NCBI GenBank assembly: GCA_040768665.1
Contig: JAXGMN010000081.1
Span: 1-42,418, forward strand
DNA length: 42,418 nucleotides
Source of the DNA: JABWBD01 sp040768665
GTDB lineage: Bacteria; Planctomycetota; Planctomycetia; Pirellulales; Thermoguttaceae
Reading direction: 5' to 3'
Positions 26,552 through 34,759 of the stretch are shown piece by piece. Position numbers and translations under genes: made by a program. A model generated the notes under the pieces. The model was given only the letters and a program-made list of their open reading frames with translations. It made no database searches and was not told where the DNA came from. Numbering within the stretch: the stretch's first letter is position 1; the number at the start of each line of letters is the position of its first letter.

Positions 26552-27844
26552 TTACTCCTCCGATGTCGTGGAGCGAGGAGGGGAGTCGGGCGGGACTCGT
26601 TGGGGGCGAGCCCGGGCCGGATCGGCTTCGATCGCCACGGTGCGGACCGGCCCGGGGCGGCCTTGTTCGGCATCCGCCACGACCGTGTCGCCCTCGATCA
26701 GGCCCTCGAGGATTTCCACGCGCCCTCGCCCGCGCCGACCGGTTGTGACCTGACGCTCCAGGGCCTGCCCGTCCTGGACGATCCAGACCTTTTGCACGCC
26801 GGCGAACTCGAAAACCGCATCCTCGGGAACCGCCAGGGTCTTGGATTGCGGGTCGACGACGATCTCCGCCTCGGCGAACAGCCCGGTGCGGAGGCGAGAT
26901 TCGGGATTGGGTACGTCGGCTTCGATCGTCAAGGCCCGGCTCGACGTGTCGAGCGATGGACTGATCCGGGAAATGCGAGCCACCAGCGGCTCGGCGCTGC
27001 CGGCCACCGAGACGAGCACTTCCTGGCCCTCATTAACCTGCGTTGCCTGGGTTTCGGGCACACCGCCGCGAAACCGCAGAGGGTCGACCCGCACCAGCGC
27101 GACCACCGGCTGGCCCACGTTGAGATAGACGCCGGGAGCGACGAACCGCTGCTCGACTTGTCCGGCGAACGGGGCGATGATTGTCGCATCGGCCAGCCTC
27201 TGTTGGGCGAGCCCGATCTCAGTGCGGCGAACCGCCAGCAGGGCCACGTCCTCATCGACGGCATTCAGCGCCGCGAGATATTTCGCTTCGGCCACGTCCG
27301 CCTCGGCACGGCGCTCCTGAAGCTCTTCGTCGGAGATCACGTTGCTGGAGATCAGCGTCTCCGCTCGTTTGAGTTTCGATTTCGCGTCGTTCCACACGGC
27401 CAACTCCTGGAGGACCGAGGGCACGGCGCGGGGATCGAGCGACTCGTCACTCTGATCGGCCTTCAGGCCGAGCTTTGCACGGACCTGCTGGAGCTGCGCC
27501 TCCGCCTGGCGAACCTCGAGCTCCAGATCTTGGGTATCCAGAGTCGCCAGGATTTCGCCTTCGGCCACCGCGACACCCAGGTCGACCCGCACCTCCTTCA
27601 CCCGCCCGGCGATCTTCGCGCCAATCGTGGCGTGCTCATCGCCCCAAAGGCTCCCCTGGACGCGAACGGTGCGGGGCCAGAGCTCGCTGGCGGCGACGGT
27701 GCATGCGACTGCTGCCGGCGGCGCGGCAGCGGTAGCCTCGGCCGTGGTTGTCGGCAGACCGGCTTGCCGGCAACCAGGCAAGGCAACAACCGGCAGACAG
27801 CTCCACAGAAGCAAAACGGGGCGGGCAGGTGTTGGTGGGGGCAT
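26552..27844 (-). CDS. RND efflux periplasmic adaptor (membrane fusion protein), lipoprotein
   Basis: A 430-residue adaptor that should link the RND pump to an outer-membrane channel. The N-terminus is a lipoprotein signal with lipobox LPGC, so it is probably lipid-anchored. The domains run in the usual order: a biotinyl-lipoyl half (GSLWGDEHATIGAKIAGRVKEV), an alpha-helical hairpin (about 115-215, QAEAQLQQVRAKLG to RRTEIGLAQQRLADA), the second lipoyl half (ATIIAPFAGQVEQRFVAPGVYLNVGQPV), a beta-barrel and a membrane-proximal domain (VPEDAVFEFAGVQKVWIVQDGQALERQVTTG). It is first in the operon, followed by the pump 3 bp later. A 16-bp palindrome lies 28 bp upstream of its ATG. Confidence 0.93.
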   Translation of the reverse strand: MPPPTPARPVLLLWSCLPVVALPGCRQAGLPTTTAEATAAAPPAAVACTVAASELWPRTVRVQGSLWGDEHATIGAKIAGRVKEVRVDLGVAVAEGEILATLDTQDLELEVRQAEAQLQQVRAKLGLKADQSDESLDPRAVPSVLQELAVWNDAKSKLKRAETLISSNVISDEELQERRAEADVAEAKYLAALNAVDEDVALLAVRRTEIGLAQQRLADATIIAPFAGQVEQRFVAPGVYLNVGQPVVALVRVDPLRFRGGVPETQATQVNEGQEVLVSVAGSAEPLVARISRISPSLDTSSRALTIEADVPNPESRLRTGLFAEAEIVVDPQSKTLAVPEDAVFEFAGVQKVWIVQDGQALERQVTTGRRGRGRVEILEGLIEGDTVVADAEQGRPGPVRTVAIEADPARARPQRVPPDSPPRSTTSEE

Positions 27845-27871
27845 GGGGGCGCCGGGGGAGGGATCAGAAGA

Positions 27872-27887
27872 ACATCAGCACTGATGT
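27872..27887. promoter_or_regulatory. Perfect-armed palindrome upstream of the RND operon
   Basis: ACATCAG-CA-CTGATGT has two perfect 7-bp arms and ends 28 bp before the adaptor ATG at 27844. It could be an operator for a local repressor or a remnant of a palindromic repeat. No promoter hexamers with good match were found beside it, and no regulator gene adjoins the operon. Confidence 0.35.
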
Positions 27888-27977
27888 GCCCTTGCGGCAT
27901 GCTTCGATTCTAATCGGCCGGCGGGGGGCTGTCTATGTTGGTCCTTTGGCCGCCGAGACGGCCAGTCGAGTCTTGGA

Positions 27978-28238
27978 TTAGCTCGATGCTGCCGGGATCA
28001 GCACGTAACGAAAACGGCGAGAATTGCGGTCTACCAGCATCTCCAACACGAGGTGCTCCGAATCCGGCTGCATCCGGCCGCCCGACAAGGCATGGTGGTT
28101 GGTGGAATACGCCTTGCCCACCACGAGAATAGGCTCCAGTCCCGGGGGATGAAGGCCGCGGTATAAGAAGGTCTTTGCCTGCGTTCCCACGGTTTCGCAC
28201 GTGGTAGCGAGCGCCTTGAACAGAAGCTCGCGCGGTTT
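27978..28238 (-). pseudogene. Possible C-terminal gene remnant
   Basis: An open frame of 86 codons without a usual start ends at TAA (27980-27978) and is closed upstream by TGA (28241-28239). It reads KPRELLFKALATTCETVGTQ and ends FRYVLIPAASS, with a plausible mix of charged and hydrophobic residues. The only possible start is a GTG at 28190, giving 70 residues. I cannot name a family. It fills the middle of the 471-bp gap between the RND operon and the WGR cluster. Confidence 0.3.
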
Positions 28239-28250
28239 TCACCTGGCCGA

Positions 28251-28290
28251 TTGACGCATACCCCGGCAACCCAATAATAAGGTTGTTGCC
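28251..28290 (+). promoter_or_regulatory. Promoter and dyad in front of the WGR-DUF4132 gene
   Basis: TTGACG (28251-28256), 16 bp and AATAAT (28273-28278) match the consensus at 5 of 6 positions each. The predicted start is near 28285, 31 nt before the ATG at 28316. An inverted repeat, GGCAAC (28265-28270) and GTTGCC (28285-28290), brackets the -10 and could be an operator. It is the only good promoter seen for the whole cluster. Confidence 0.5.
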
Positions 28291-28315
28291 CCGAAGGACG
28301 AGGGAGAAACCAGCC

Positions 28316-31300
28316 ATGCTGCGACGGGAATTGACCAAAGGTAAGTCGAAATGCGTGATCCTGCTGGCGGGCCATTCGCGCGAGTGGAATGATGGCGCTG
28401 CGTTTCACGTCCATCTCACCAGCAAACAAGGTCTCGATCGCGAGGTCCAACGCAAGTTGGAGGAAGGCTACCAGGAAACCCAACTGTCGCTCAGCCGGCG
28501 GGCGTTTTACCATGGCAGCCCCGAATCGGGCAAATTCTGGATCATTGAGTTGGAAGACGAAACTTGCCATCTCCAGTTTGGCAAGATCCCCAGCTATGGA
28601 TACTCCGAGTACGGCGGAACCAAGCGGGTCAAGGATTTCGACAGCCGACAGGAAGCCCTCAAGGACTACTTCAAGCAGATCGCCGGCAAGCTCAAGGAGG
28701 GCTATCACGAGTTTCATCCTCGCCAGAACGAGTATTCGGAACCGCCCGAAGGCCTGCTCAAGTCGCCCACAGCCAAGAAGGCGTCGCCGAAAAAGACGGC
28801 GGAGACCGCGGCTGCGGCGGCCCGAGCCGGCGATTCAGGCGAGGGTGGCCGGCGGGAGTTTAAGCTTCGCGACGGCAAGTCGGAAAAGTTCTGGGCCATA
28901 CGGCTGGACGGCGCCGCCCACACGGTCGAGTTCGGCCGGATCGGCACCGCCGGGCAAATACAGGCCAAGGAGTTCGACAGCACAGACGCGGCGAAGAAGT
29001 CTTACGAGAAGCTGATCGCGGAAAAGACGAAAAAGGGCTACGTCGAGGTAACCGCAACCGGCGCGGCTCCGGCTGCGTCCGCCCAAAAGACCGCCAAGAA
29101 GACACCGGCCGAGATGGCGGTCAAAACCGAGCCGCTTCCCGCCGCGCGGGCGGCGACGGTGTTCACCGAGGTAACTCACGATCTTGGCCTCTCGCCCAAG
29201 GATTGGTACTGGGCCGCGTGGCGCGAGCTCGAACCGCTGCAACTCCCTGATCCGGCGCCCTTCGATCTCGACGACTGCATGGCGCGGATGGGCAAGATCC
29301 GCACGAGCCACTACGGCTGGGAGTGGGCATGGGGCGATGCCGGCATTTCTGATTCGATGGCGCCCGATGAGGCGTATTTCTGGTTCACGGCGATCACCTC
29401 GCGTGCGGAGCGGGACGTGCGGCCCAGGCAACTGGCCAAGGACGTCTTCAACACCCGCGTGCAAACCAGCGTGACCGTCGAGCAGGCTCACAAGCGGCTG
29501 GAAAAGGCCGGCCGGTTTGTCGCGCCCGAAGTGGTGACGTGCCTGGCCCACCTGCTCTCCTTCGACGAACTGCTGGAGCTGATCCTGGGGCCGTTTGATG
29601 TCAAGAGCCAGTATACCTCGCACCCCACGATGGAAAGCGATGCGCTGCGGACCAAGCTCGTCACGGGCTTCCGAGAGCGTGTGCCTTATCTGTCCGACTC
29701 CCAGCGCCGGCAGGTCCGCGACCGTGTTCGCGACAAGGTCGCACCGGCCAACGATTCGGCCGACTATTATGCGGCTGCCCCGGTGGAGTTCTATCTAGGG
29801 GCCGCGGTCGGGCTGGAGGAGTTGGAGGCGGTCGTCTCGGCCTGGCCCGACGACACGTTCACCAAGCAGGATTGGTCCGACCATTACCGCCGCCCGCAAC
29901 TGCTCATCTTCGGACTATCTGACGCCAAGGCCGTGGAGCATCACGTGCGGCGGCTCAAGCTGCGTCTGAAATCGCCCGATTACATCCGGGCATGGTTGGC
30001 CCACACGGAAGTCAGCGCCCTGGACGTCCTTTGCGACACGATTGCCGGCGAGTCGAACAAGGACGAGGCGGCAAAGCTGATGGAAGTCTTCCTCCAGGTC
30101 CGCGCCCAGGAGGCTGCCGCAGCGATGCTCAAGCTGAAGCTCAATTCCAAGGCGTCGAAGCAGGCCCGCGAGTGGCTCGACCTGCACGTCGGCAACGGGA
30201 TCACCGGCGCCGTTGCCGCAGCGGCCGGCACGGGCAAGGTCGCCGAGGCGGCGGTGGAGTATTTGCGGGACAAGAAGCTGCAAGGGCACGCCGCACTGAT
30301 CGAGGCCGCTGTCCAAGCGACGCCGGCGGAGGCGGCCGAGAAGGTTCGCCGCGAGGTGCTCGAGCGTGAAGAAAAGGTCTACGAGCCTTTGACCGATGCG
30401 AACACGCCGGACTGGCTGGCTCGAGCCCTCCAGGAAGCTCGGTCGCTCAAGGCGGCGAAATTGCCCGAGTGGGCCCATCCGGCGACAGCCCCGGCGGTGC
30501 TCGTCGACGGGCATCGGCTTAACGACGGGCAGACGATCCTGGTGTTCCACGCCCTGAAGCACGGCGATCTGGACAGGCCGCACCCGCTGTTGGCGTCGTT
30601 GCGTGAAAAAGCCGACCGCGGCTCGCTGGCTGCGCTGGCCTGGCACCTGTTTCAGCGGTGGCTGGAGGACGGCGGCCCGTCGAAGGAGAAATGGGCCATG
30701 CTGTCGTTGGGTTTCTTTGGCGACGACCAGGTCGCGCTGAAGCTCACGCCGATGATCCGCGCCTGGCCGGGAGAGAGCCAGCATCCGCGGGCGGTGACGG
30801 GCCTGGAGTGCCTGCGGGCGATCGGCAGCGATACGGCGCTGATGCAGCTCAACGGCATCGCCCAGAAGGTGCCGTTCAAGGGGATCAAGCAGAAGGCCAT
30901 GGAGTTCATGGAGGCGATCGCCAAGGACAAGGGCATGAGCCGGTCGGAGCTGGAAGACCGCATCGTCCCCGACTGCGATCTCGACGAGCGCGGCTCGCGG
31001 GAGTTCGACTTCGGCCCGCGGAAGTTCCGCTTCGTGCTCGGCCCCGAGATGAAGCCGATGGTTGCGGACGAGGCCGGCAAGCTCCGCGGAGACCTGCCCA
31101 AGCCCTCGGGCAAGGACGACAAGGGGAAAGCCGAGGCCGCCGTGGCGGACTGGAAGCTTTTGAAGAAGCAGATCCGCGAGGTCTCGAAGGTCCAGGCGTT
31201 GCGGCTGGAGCAGGCGATGGTGACCGGCCGCACGTGGAGGCGAGAGGACTTTGAGGCGCTGCTGGTCCGACACCCGCTCATGACGAACCTGGTCCGGCTG

Positions 31301-31912
31301 GTGATCTGGGGTGGACTCGACGCGGAGGGCCGGCTGGCGACCACGTTCCGCGTGACCGAGGAGCAGGAATACGCCGACCTGAACGACGAACCGGTGCGGA
31401 TCGACGAGATCGCGGCGGTGCGGATCGTGCACCCCTTGCAGCTTGACGATCGGCAGAAGTCGCGTTGGGGCGAAGTCCTGGGCGACTACGAGATCATCCC
31501 GCCCTTTGCCCAGCTCGGACGCGAGACCTATGCCCTGGAAAAAGGCGAAGAGGACCGGACGGAGATCACGCGTTTCGCCGCGGTGGAACTGCCTGCCGTC
31601 TCGCTGGTCGGCACGCTGGACCGTTTTGGCTGGACCCGCGGGATCCCGCAGGACGCCGGGATTTTTTATGAACACAGCAAGCCGTTTTTCAGCGCCAGCG
31701 TGACCGCGATCATCCAATATCCGGGCGTGCCGATTGGTTACATGGAAGGCTGGGAAGACCAGAAGATCGAACGGTGCTTCTTCATCCCCGGCGTTTACAA
31801 GGCGAACATCTATCCCGACCACAAGAAGACGGTGAGGCTCGGTGAAGTCGACCCGGTGGTGATCAGCGAAGTGTTGCGGGACTTGACGGTGGTGGCCTCC
31901 AAGGGCAAGTGA
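28316..31912 (+). CDS. WGR-DUF4132 protein (YehI-like)
   Basis: A 1198-residue cytoplasmic protein. Two WGR domains are visible: residues 60-133 (core LQFGKIPSYG) and 179-245 (VEFGRIGTAG), joined by a Lys/Ala-rich linker. Residues 1-55 may be a decayed third copy. A long helical-repeat-like middle follows, and the C-terminal part is DUF4132, recognisable in TGRTWRREDFEALLVRHPL and the segment up to FGWTRGIPQDAGIFYEHSKPF. WGR domains in PARPs contact DNA ends; DUF4132 has no known activity. Length and architecture match E. coli YehI (about 1210 residues, from memory). The start is the ATG at 28316, with GGGAG upstream. It begins the cluster, and a promoter lies at 28251-28278. The next gene is 262 bp away across a repeat. 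Confidence 0.88.
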   Translation: MLRRELTKGKSKCVILLAGHSREWNDGAAFHVHLTSKQGLDREVQRKLEEGYQETQLSLSRRAFYHGSPESGKFWIIELEDETCHLQFGKIPSYGYSEYGGTKRVKDFDSRQEALKDYFKQIAGKLKEGYHEFHPRQNEYSEPPEGLLKSPTAKKASPKKTAETAAAAARAGDSGEGGRREFKLRDGKSEKFWAIRLDGAAHTVEFGRIGTAGQIQAKEFDSTDAAKKSYEKLIAEKTKKGYVEVTATGAAPAASAQKTAKKTPAEMAVKTEPLPAARAATVFTEVTHDLGLSPKDWYWAAWRELEPLQLPDPAPFDLDDCMARMGKIRTSHYGWEWAWGDAGISDSMAPDEAYFWFTAITSRAERDVRPRQLAKDVFNTRVQTSVTVEQAHKRLEKAGRFVAPEVVTCLAHLLSFDELLELILGPFDVKSQYTSHPTMESDALRTKLVTGFRERVPYLSDSQRRQVRDRVRDKVAPANDSADYYAAAPVEFYLGAAVGLEELEAVVSAWPDDTFTKQDWSDHYRRPQLLIFGLSDAKAVEHHVRRLKLRLKSPDYIRAWLAHTEVSALDVLCDTIAGESNKDEAAKLMEVFLQVRAQEAAAAMLKLKLNSKASKQAREWLDLHVGNGITGAVAAAAGTGKVAEAAVEYLRDKKLQGHAALIEAAVQATPAEAAEKVRREVLEREEKVYEPLTDANTPDWLARALQEARSLKAAKLPEWAHPATAPAVLVDGHRLNDGQTILVFHALKHGDLDRPHPLLASLREKADRGSLAALAWHLFQRWLEDGGPSKEKWAMLSLGFFGDDQVALKLTPMIRAWPGESQHPRAVTGLECLRAIGSDTALMQLNGIAQKVPFKGIKQKAMEFMEAIAKDKGMSRSELEDRIVPDCDLDERGSREFDFGPRKFRFVLGPEMKPMVADEAGKLRGDLPKPSGKDDKGKAEAAVADWKLLKKQIREVSKVQALRLEQAMVTGRTWRREDFEALLVRHPLMTNLVRLVIWGGLDAEGRLATTFRVTEEQEYADLNDEPVRIDEIAAVRIVHPLQLDDRQKSRWGEVLGDYEIIPPFAQLGRETYALEKGEEDRTEITRFAAVELPAVSLVGTLDRFGWTRGIPQDAGIFYEHSKPFFSASVTAIIQYPGVPIGYMEGWEDQKIERCFFIPGVYKANIYPDHKKTVRLGEVDPVVISEVLRDLTVVASKGK

Positions 31913-31956
31913 GCGCGGAATTGTCCGTACGGCGGCTTTTTGAGACTGGAATAACT

Positions 31957-32066
31957 GGCCGTGTGGCACTGCTTGGAGTTGAATGGGCATGCCAATGGAA
32001 AAGACTTCCCTACAACTCCAAGCAGTGCGACGGCACCGAGTCAGGCGGCCACGCGGCACTGCTCGG
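31957..32066. repeat. Inverted and direct repeats between cluster genes 1 and 2
   Basis: CACTGCTTGGAGTTG (31967-31981) and its exact complement (32013-32027) form a 15-bp stem with a 31-nt loop. In addition, 31957-31976 and 32047-32066 are direct repeats of 20 bp with four mismatches, all transitions (GGCC..G.GGCACTGCT.GG). No T-run follows, so it is not a standard terminator, though the hairpin could reduce read-through or protect the message. Confidence 0.6.
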
Positions 32067-32174
32067 GATGGTGGCATGTCGGATCGCATGGAAGATCGAT
32101 TCCATCCCAAGCTGGCACACGGGCACATCGCCTAACCGACCATCGTGTTGTACTTTTCTCGGGGAGACACCTCC

Positions 32175-33482
32175 ATGACCGATCTGGCCGACGGCGAATC
32201 GATCGAAATCAAGGGTTCGGCAGCCAAACCTTACGTGATCAAGAACGTGGGCGGCGTCTACTCGTGCACCTGCCCGGCGTGGCGGAACCAGTCGCTGGGG
32301 ATCGAGCAGCGGACCTGCAAACATATCCGCAAACTGCGAGGCGAAGCGGCCGAAACCGAGCGGATCGGCGAGTCGCTGCCGGCGAAGAGCGTCAAGGAAG
32401 CGGAACCGACCGCCGGGCCGCCGCTGCTTTTGGCCCAGACCTGGGACAACGCCGCGGACCTGACCGACTGGTGGATGAGCGAGAAGCTCGATGGCGTGCG
32501 GGCGTACTGGGACGGCAAGCAGTTTCTCTCGCGGTTGGGCAACCAGTACCACGCGCCCGATTGGTTTGTCGATGGGCTGCCGGCCGTGCCATTGGATGGA
32601 GAGCTGTGGCTGGACCGCCGCAAGTTCCAGCAGACGGTGAGCATCGTCCGGCGGCAGGACAAGAGCGACCACTGGAAGTCGATCCGTTTCGTGGTGTTCG
32701 ACGCGCCTCAGGCCGACCTTGATTTCGAAAGCAGACTCGAATTCCTGGCCGAGTCGATCCGGTCCGACAAGCAGCCCTTTGCGGTGCTGCACGAGCATAC
32801 GCGATGCAAGGGAGACAGCCACCTTCGCGAAGAGCTTGCAAGGATCGAGGCCCTGGGCGGCGAGGGGCTGATGCTCCGCCAGCCCGGCTCGGCCTACGAG
32901 ATCGGCCGGTCGTCGACGCTGCTGAAGGTCAAAACCTTCCGCGATGCGGAGGCCGTCGTCATCGATCACCAGGCGGGCAAGGGTAGGCACAAGGGAAGGC
33001 TGGGCGCGTTGATCGTGCGGATGGATGACGGAACGGAGTTTGCCGTCGGCACCGGGTTCTCCGATGCCCAACGCGGCTCGCCGCCGCCGGTCGGCAGCGT
33101 GATCACGTTCCGATATCAGGAGCTGTCCGACGCGGGCGTGCCGCGATTCCCGTCGTTCGTGTGCGCGGCCAAGGTCGGCGACGGGGCGGCTCCGGAGCCT
33201 GCGAAATCGACCAAGGCCGCTTCGCGGGCAGCAAAGACCTCGACAAAAGCCCCGCCGGCGACCACGGGCGAGGTGCGGCACTTCGAGTTCGTCGAGGGCA
33301 AGTCGAGCAAGTTCTGGGAAATCGGCGTGGAGGATTGCTCGGTGACCGTGCGTTACGGCCGGATTGGGAGCGGCGGGACCACGAACGTCAAGGAGTTCTC
33401 CGACACCGCCGCCGCCCGCCGCCACGCAGAGAAACTCATTGAGGAGAAGACGGGAAAGGGGTATGTTGAGAAGAGCAGTTGA
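32175..33482 (+). CDS. ATP-dependent DNA ligase with N-terminal SWIM zinc finger and C-terminal WGR domain
   Basis: A 435-residue protein. The SWIM finger has ligands Cys31, Cys33, Cys48 and His50 (CTCPAW..CKH). The ligase nucleotidyltransferase domain follows: motif I with the adenylated lysine, Lys104, in EKLDGVRAYWDG; motif III FVVFDAP; motif IV EGLMLR; motif V LLKVK. A small OB fold continues to YQELSDAGVPRFPSFV, as in minimal bacterial Lig E-type enzymes. After a Lys/Ala linker comes a WGR domain (about 365-432, core RYGRIGSGG). It should seal nicks in DNA using ATP, with both extra domains guiding it to nucleic acid or to partners. The ATG at 32175 has GGGGAG eight bases upstream. It lacks a signal peptide. 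It shares SWIM and WGR with its neighbours, which argues for a joint role. Confidence 0.9.
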   Translation: MTDLADGESIEIKGSAAKPYVIKNVGGVYSCTCPAWRNQSLGIEQRTCKHIRKLRGEAAETERIGESLPAKSVKEAEPTAGPPLLLAQTWDNAADLTDWWMSEKLDGVRAYWDGKQFLSRLGNQYHAPDWFVDGLPAVPLDGELWLDRRKFQQTVSIVRRQDKSDHWKSIRFVVFDAPQADLDFESRLEFLAESIRSDKQPFAVLHEHTRCKGDSHLREELARIEALGGEGLMLRQPGSAYEIGRSSTLLKVKTFRDAEAVVIDHQAGKGRHKGRLGALIVRMDDGTEFAVGTGFSDAQRGSPPPVGSVITFRYQELSDAGVPRFPSFVCAAKVGDGAAPEPAKSTKAASRAAKTSTKAPPATTGEVRHFEFVEGKSSKFWEIGVEDCSVTVRYGRIGSGGTTNVKEFSDTAAARRHAEKLIEEKTGKGYVEKSS

Positions 33483-33503
33483 GGGAGCAAGAAGAGGAAC
33501 GAT

Positions 33504-33608
33504 ACTAACCCGAAGCGCTAGCGAGGGGCGCGGGACGCTTGCCGTCCTCTCGATGGCGTCTTGCCGCCCAAGGATGTATTCCGTCCCTCGCTGGCGCTTC
33601 GGGTTGGT
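33504..33608. repeat. Head-to-head pair of planctomycete-type palindromic repeats
   Basis: The unit TAACCCGAAGCGC.AGCGAGGG at 33504-33527 faces its complement at 33585-33608, with two mismatches in 24. A 57-bp middle separates them. In the frames that cross it the unit reads as TRSASEG or NPKRQRG, a signature I know from many planctomycete proteins and intergenic regions. A related pair occurs at 40343-40403. It occupies the gap between the ligase and MoxR genes. Confidence 0.75.
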
Positions 33609-33631
33609 ATGGAACTCCGAAGGATCACAGG

Positions 33632-34759
33632 ATGGCAAAGAAGGCGGCATCCAAGACACAGAACGGTCCGGCCGCCGCAGCGGCCGACATCCAGCGGCCC
33701 AGCGCCGAGGTGCTCTATGCGGAGGAATTGGCCCGCCTGGTCGAGGCTGACAAGGGGCAGCCGAAGCCGCCGGGCTGGAGACTCTCGCCCAAGGCCGTGC
33801 TCAAGTTCGTGTTGGGCGACGAGTCGCTGGTGATCCAGGCAAAGTTCGTCGGCCGGCAAGGTTTCTTGGAGCGGTGCATCGTCGCCCTGGCGACCAACCG
33901 CGGGCTGATGCTCATCGGCGAGCCGGGCACGGCCAAGAGTTACCTGAGCGAACTGCTGGCCGCGGCCGTCAGCGGCGATTCCACGCTCACCATCCAGGGC
34001 AGCGCGGGCACGACGGAAGACAACATCAAGTACTCCTGGAACTATGCCTTGCTGGTCAGCGAGGGCCCCAGCGAGCGTTCGCTCGTTCCGGCTCCGCTCT
34101 ACCACGGCATGCGGCTGGGCAAGATCGTGCGATTCGAGGAGATCACCCGCTGCCCGCTGGAAATCCAGGACACGCTGCTGTCGGTCCTCAGCGACCGCGT
34201 CCTGACCATCCCGGAACTGGAAGGCGAGGCGACCTCGCTCTACGCCCGCACGGGGTTTAACGTGATCGCCACGGCGAATACCCGCGACCGGGGCGTCAAC
34301 GAGATGAGCGCGGCACTGAAGCGGCGGTTCAACTTCGAGACGGTCGAGCCGATCGCCGACATCAACCACGAGATGCGGCTCGTCGAGCGAGAAACGGGCC
34401 GCCTGCTCAGCCGCGCCGGGATTCCCATCGCGCTGCCGCCGGATGTTACCGAACTCTTGGTCACCACCTTCCACGAACTCCGCTCCGGCAAAACCCGCGA
34501 CGGCAAGGCCCTGGAGCAACTGTCCACATCGATGAGCACGGCCGAGGCCGTCTCCACCGGCTACGCGGCAGGCATCCACGCCTGGTACTACGACAACGGC
34601 AGCGTGCAGCCGGCGCATCTGGTGCAGCACATGGTCGGCTCCGTGCTCAAGGACTCGCCCGACGACGTCAAGAAAGTCCGGCACTACTTCAACCACGTGG
34701 TGAAGGGCCGGCACGGGGCCTGGAAGGATTATTATGAAGCGAGGACGCATCTGGAGTGA
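33632..34759 (+). CDS. MoxR-type AAA+ ATPase (YehL-like)
   Basis: A 375-residue ATPase. Walker A is GEPGTAKS (96-103). The Walker B position reads IVRFEEI (166-171), with Phe-Glu-Glu where an Asp-Glu is usual. Sensor 1 is VIATANTRD, followed by the arginine-containing RRFNFETVEPI. MoxR ATPases usually act with VWA proteins as chaperones or remodelling machines, and a VWA gene lies two genes downstream. The ATG at 33632 has AAGGA seven bases upstream; the open frame extends to 33539 but crosses the palindromic repeat. The stop overlaps the GTG start of the DUF5682 gene by 4 bp. Size is close to E. coli YehL, from memory. Confidence 0.9.
   Translation: MAKKAASKTQNGPAAAAADIQRPSAEVLYAEELARLVEADKGQPKPPGWRLSPKAVLKFVLGDESLVIQAKFVGRQGFLERCIVALATNRGLMLIGEPGTAKSYLSELLAAAVSGDSTLTIQGSAGTTEDNIKYSWNYALLVSEGPSERSLVPAPLYHGMRLGKIVRFEEITRCPLEIQDTLLSVLSDRVLTIPELEGEATSLYARTGFNVIATANTRDRGVNEMSAALKRRFNFETVEPIADINHEMRLVERETGRLLSRAGIPIALPPDVTELLVTTFHELRSGKTRDGKALEQLSTSMSTAEAVSTGYAAGIHAWYYDNGSVQPAHLVQHMVGSVLKDSPDDVKKVRHYFNHVVKGRHGAWKDYYEARTHLE

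Noticed and set aside
26030..27913. Plus-strand open frame of 627 codons opposite the RND adaptor
   Set aside because: The adaptor and pump on the minus strand are clear. The plus frame is a His/Arg/Asp-rich shadow and spans both genes.
29915..32128. Minus-strand open frame of 737 codons opposite the DUF4132 gene
   Set aside because: It has low-complexity, Arg/Leu/His-rich composition typical of antisense shadows and no family features.
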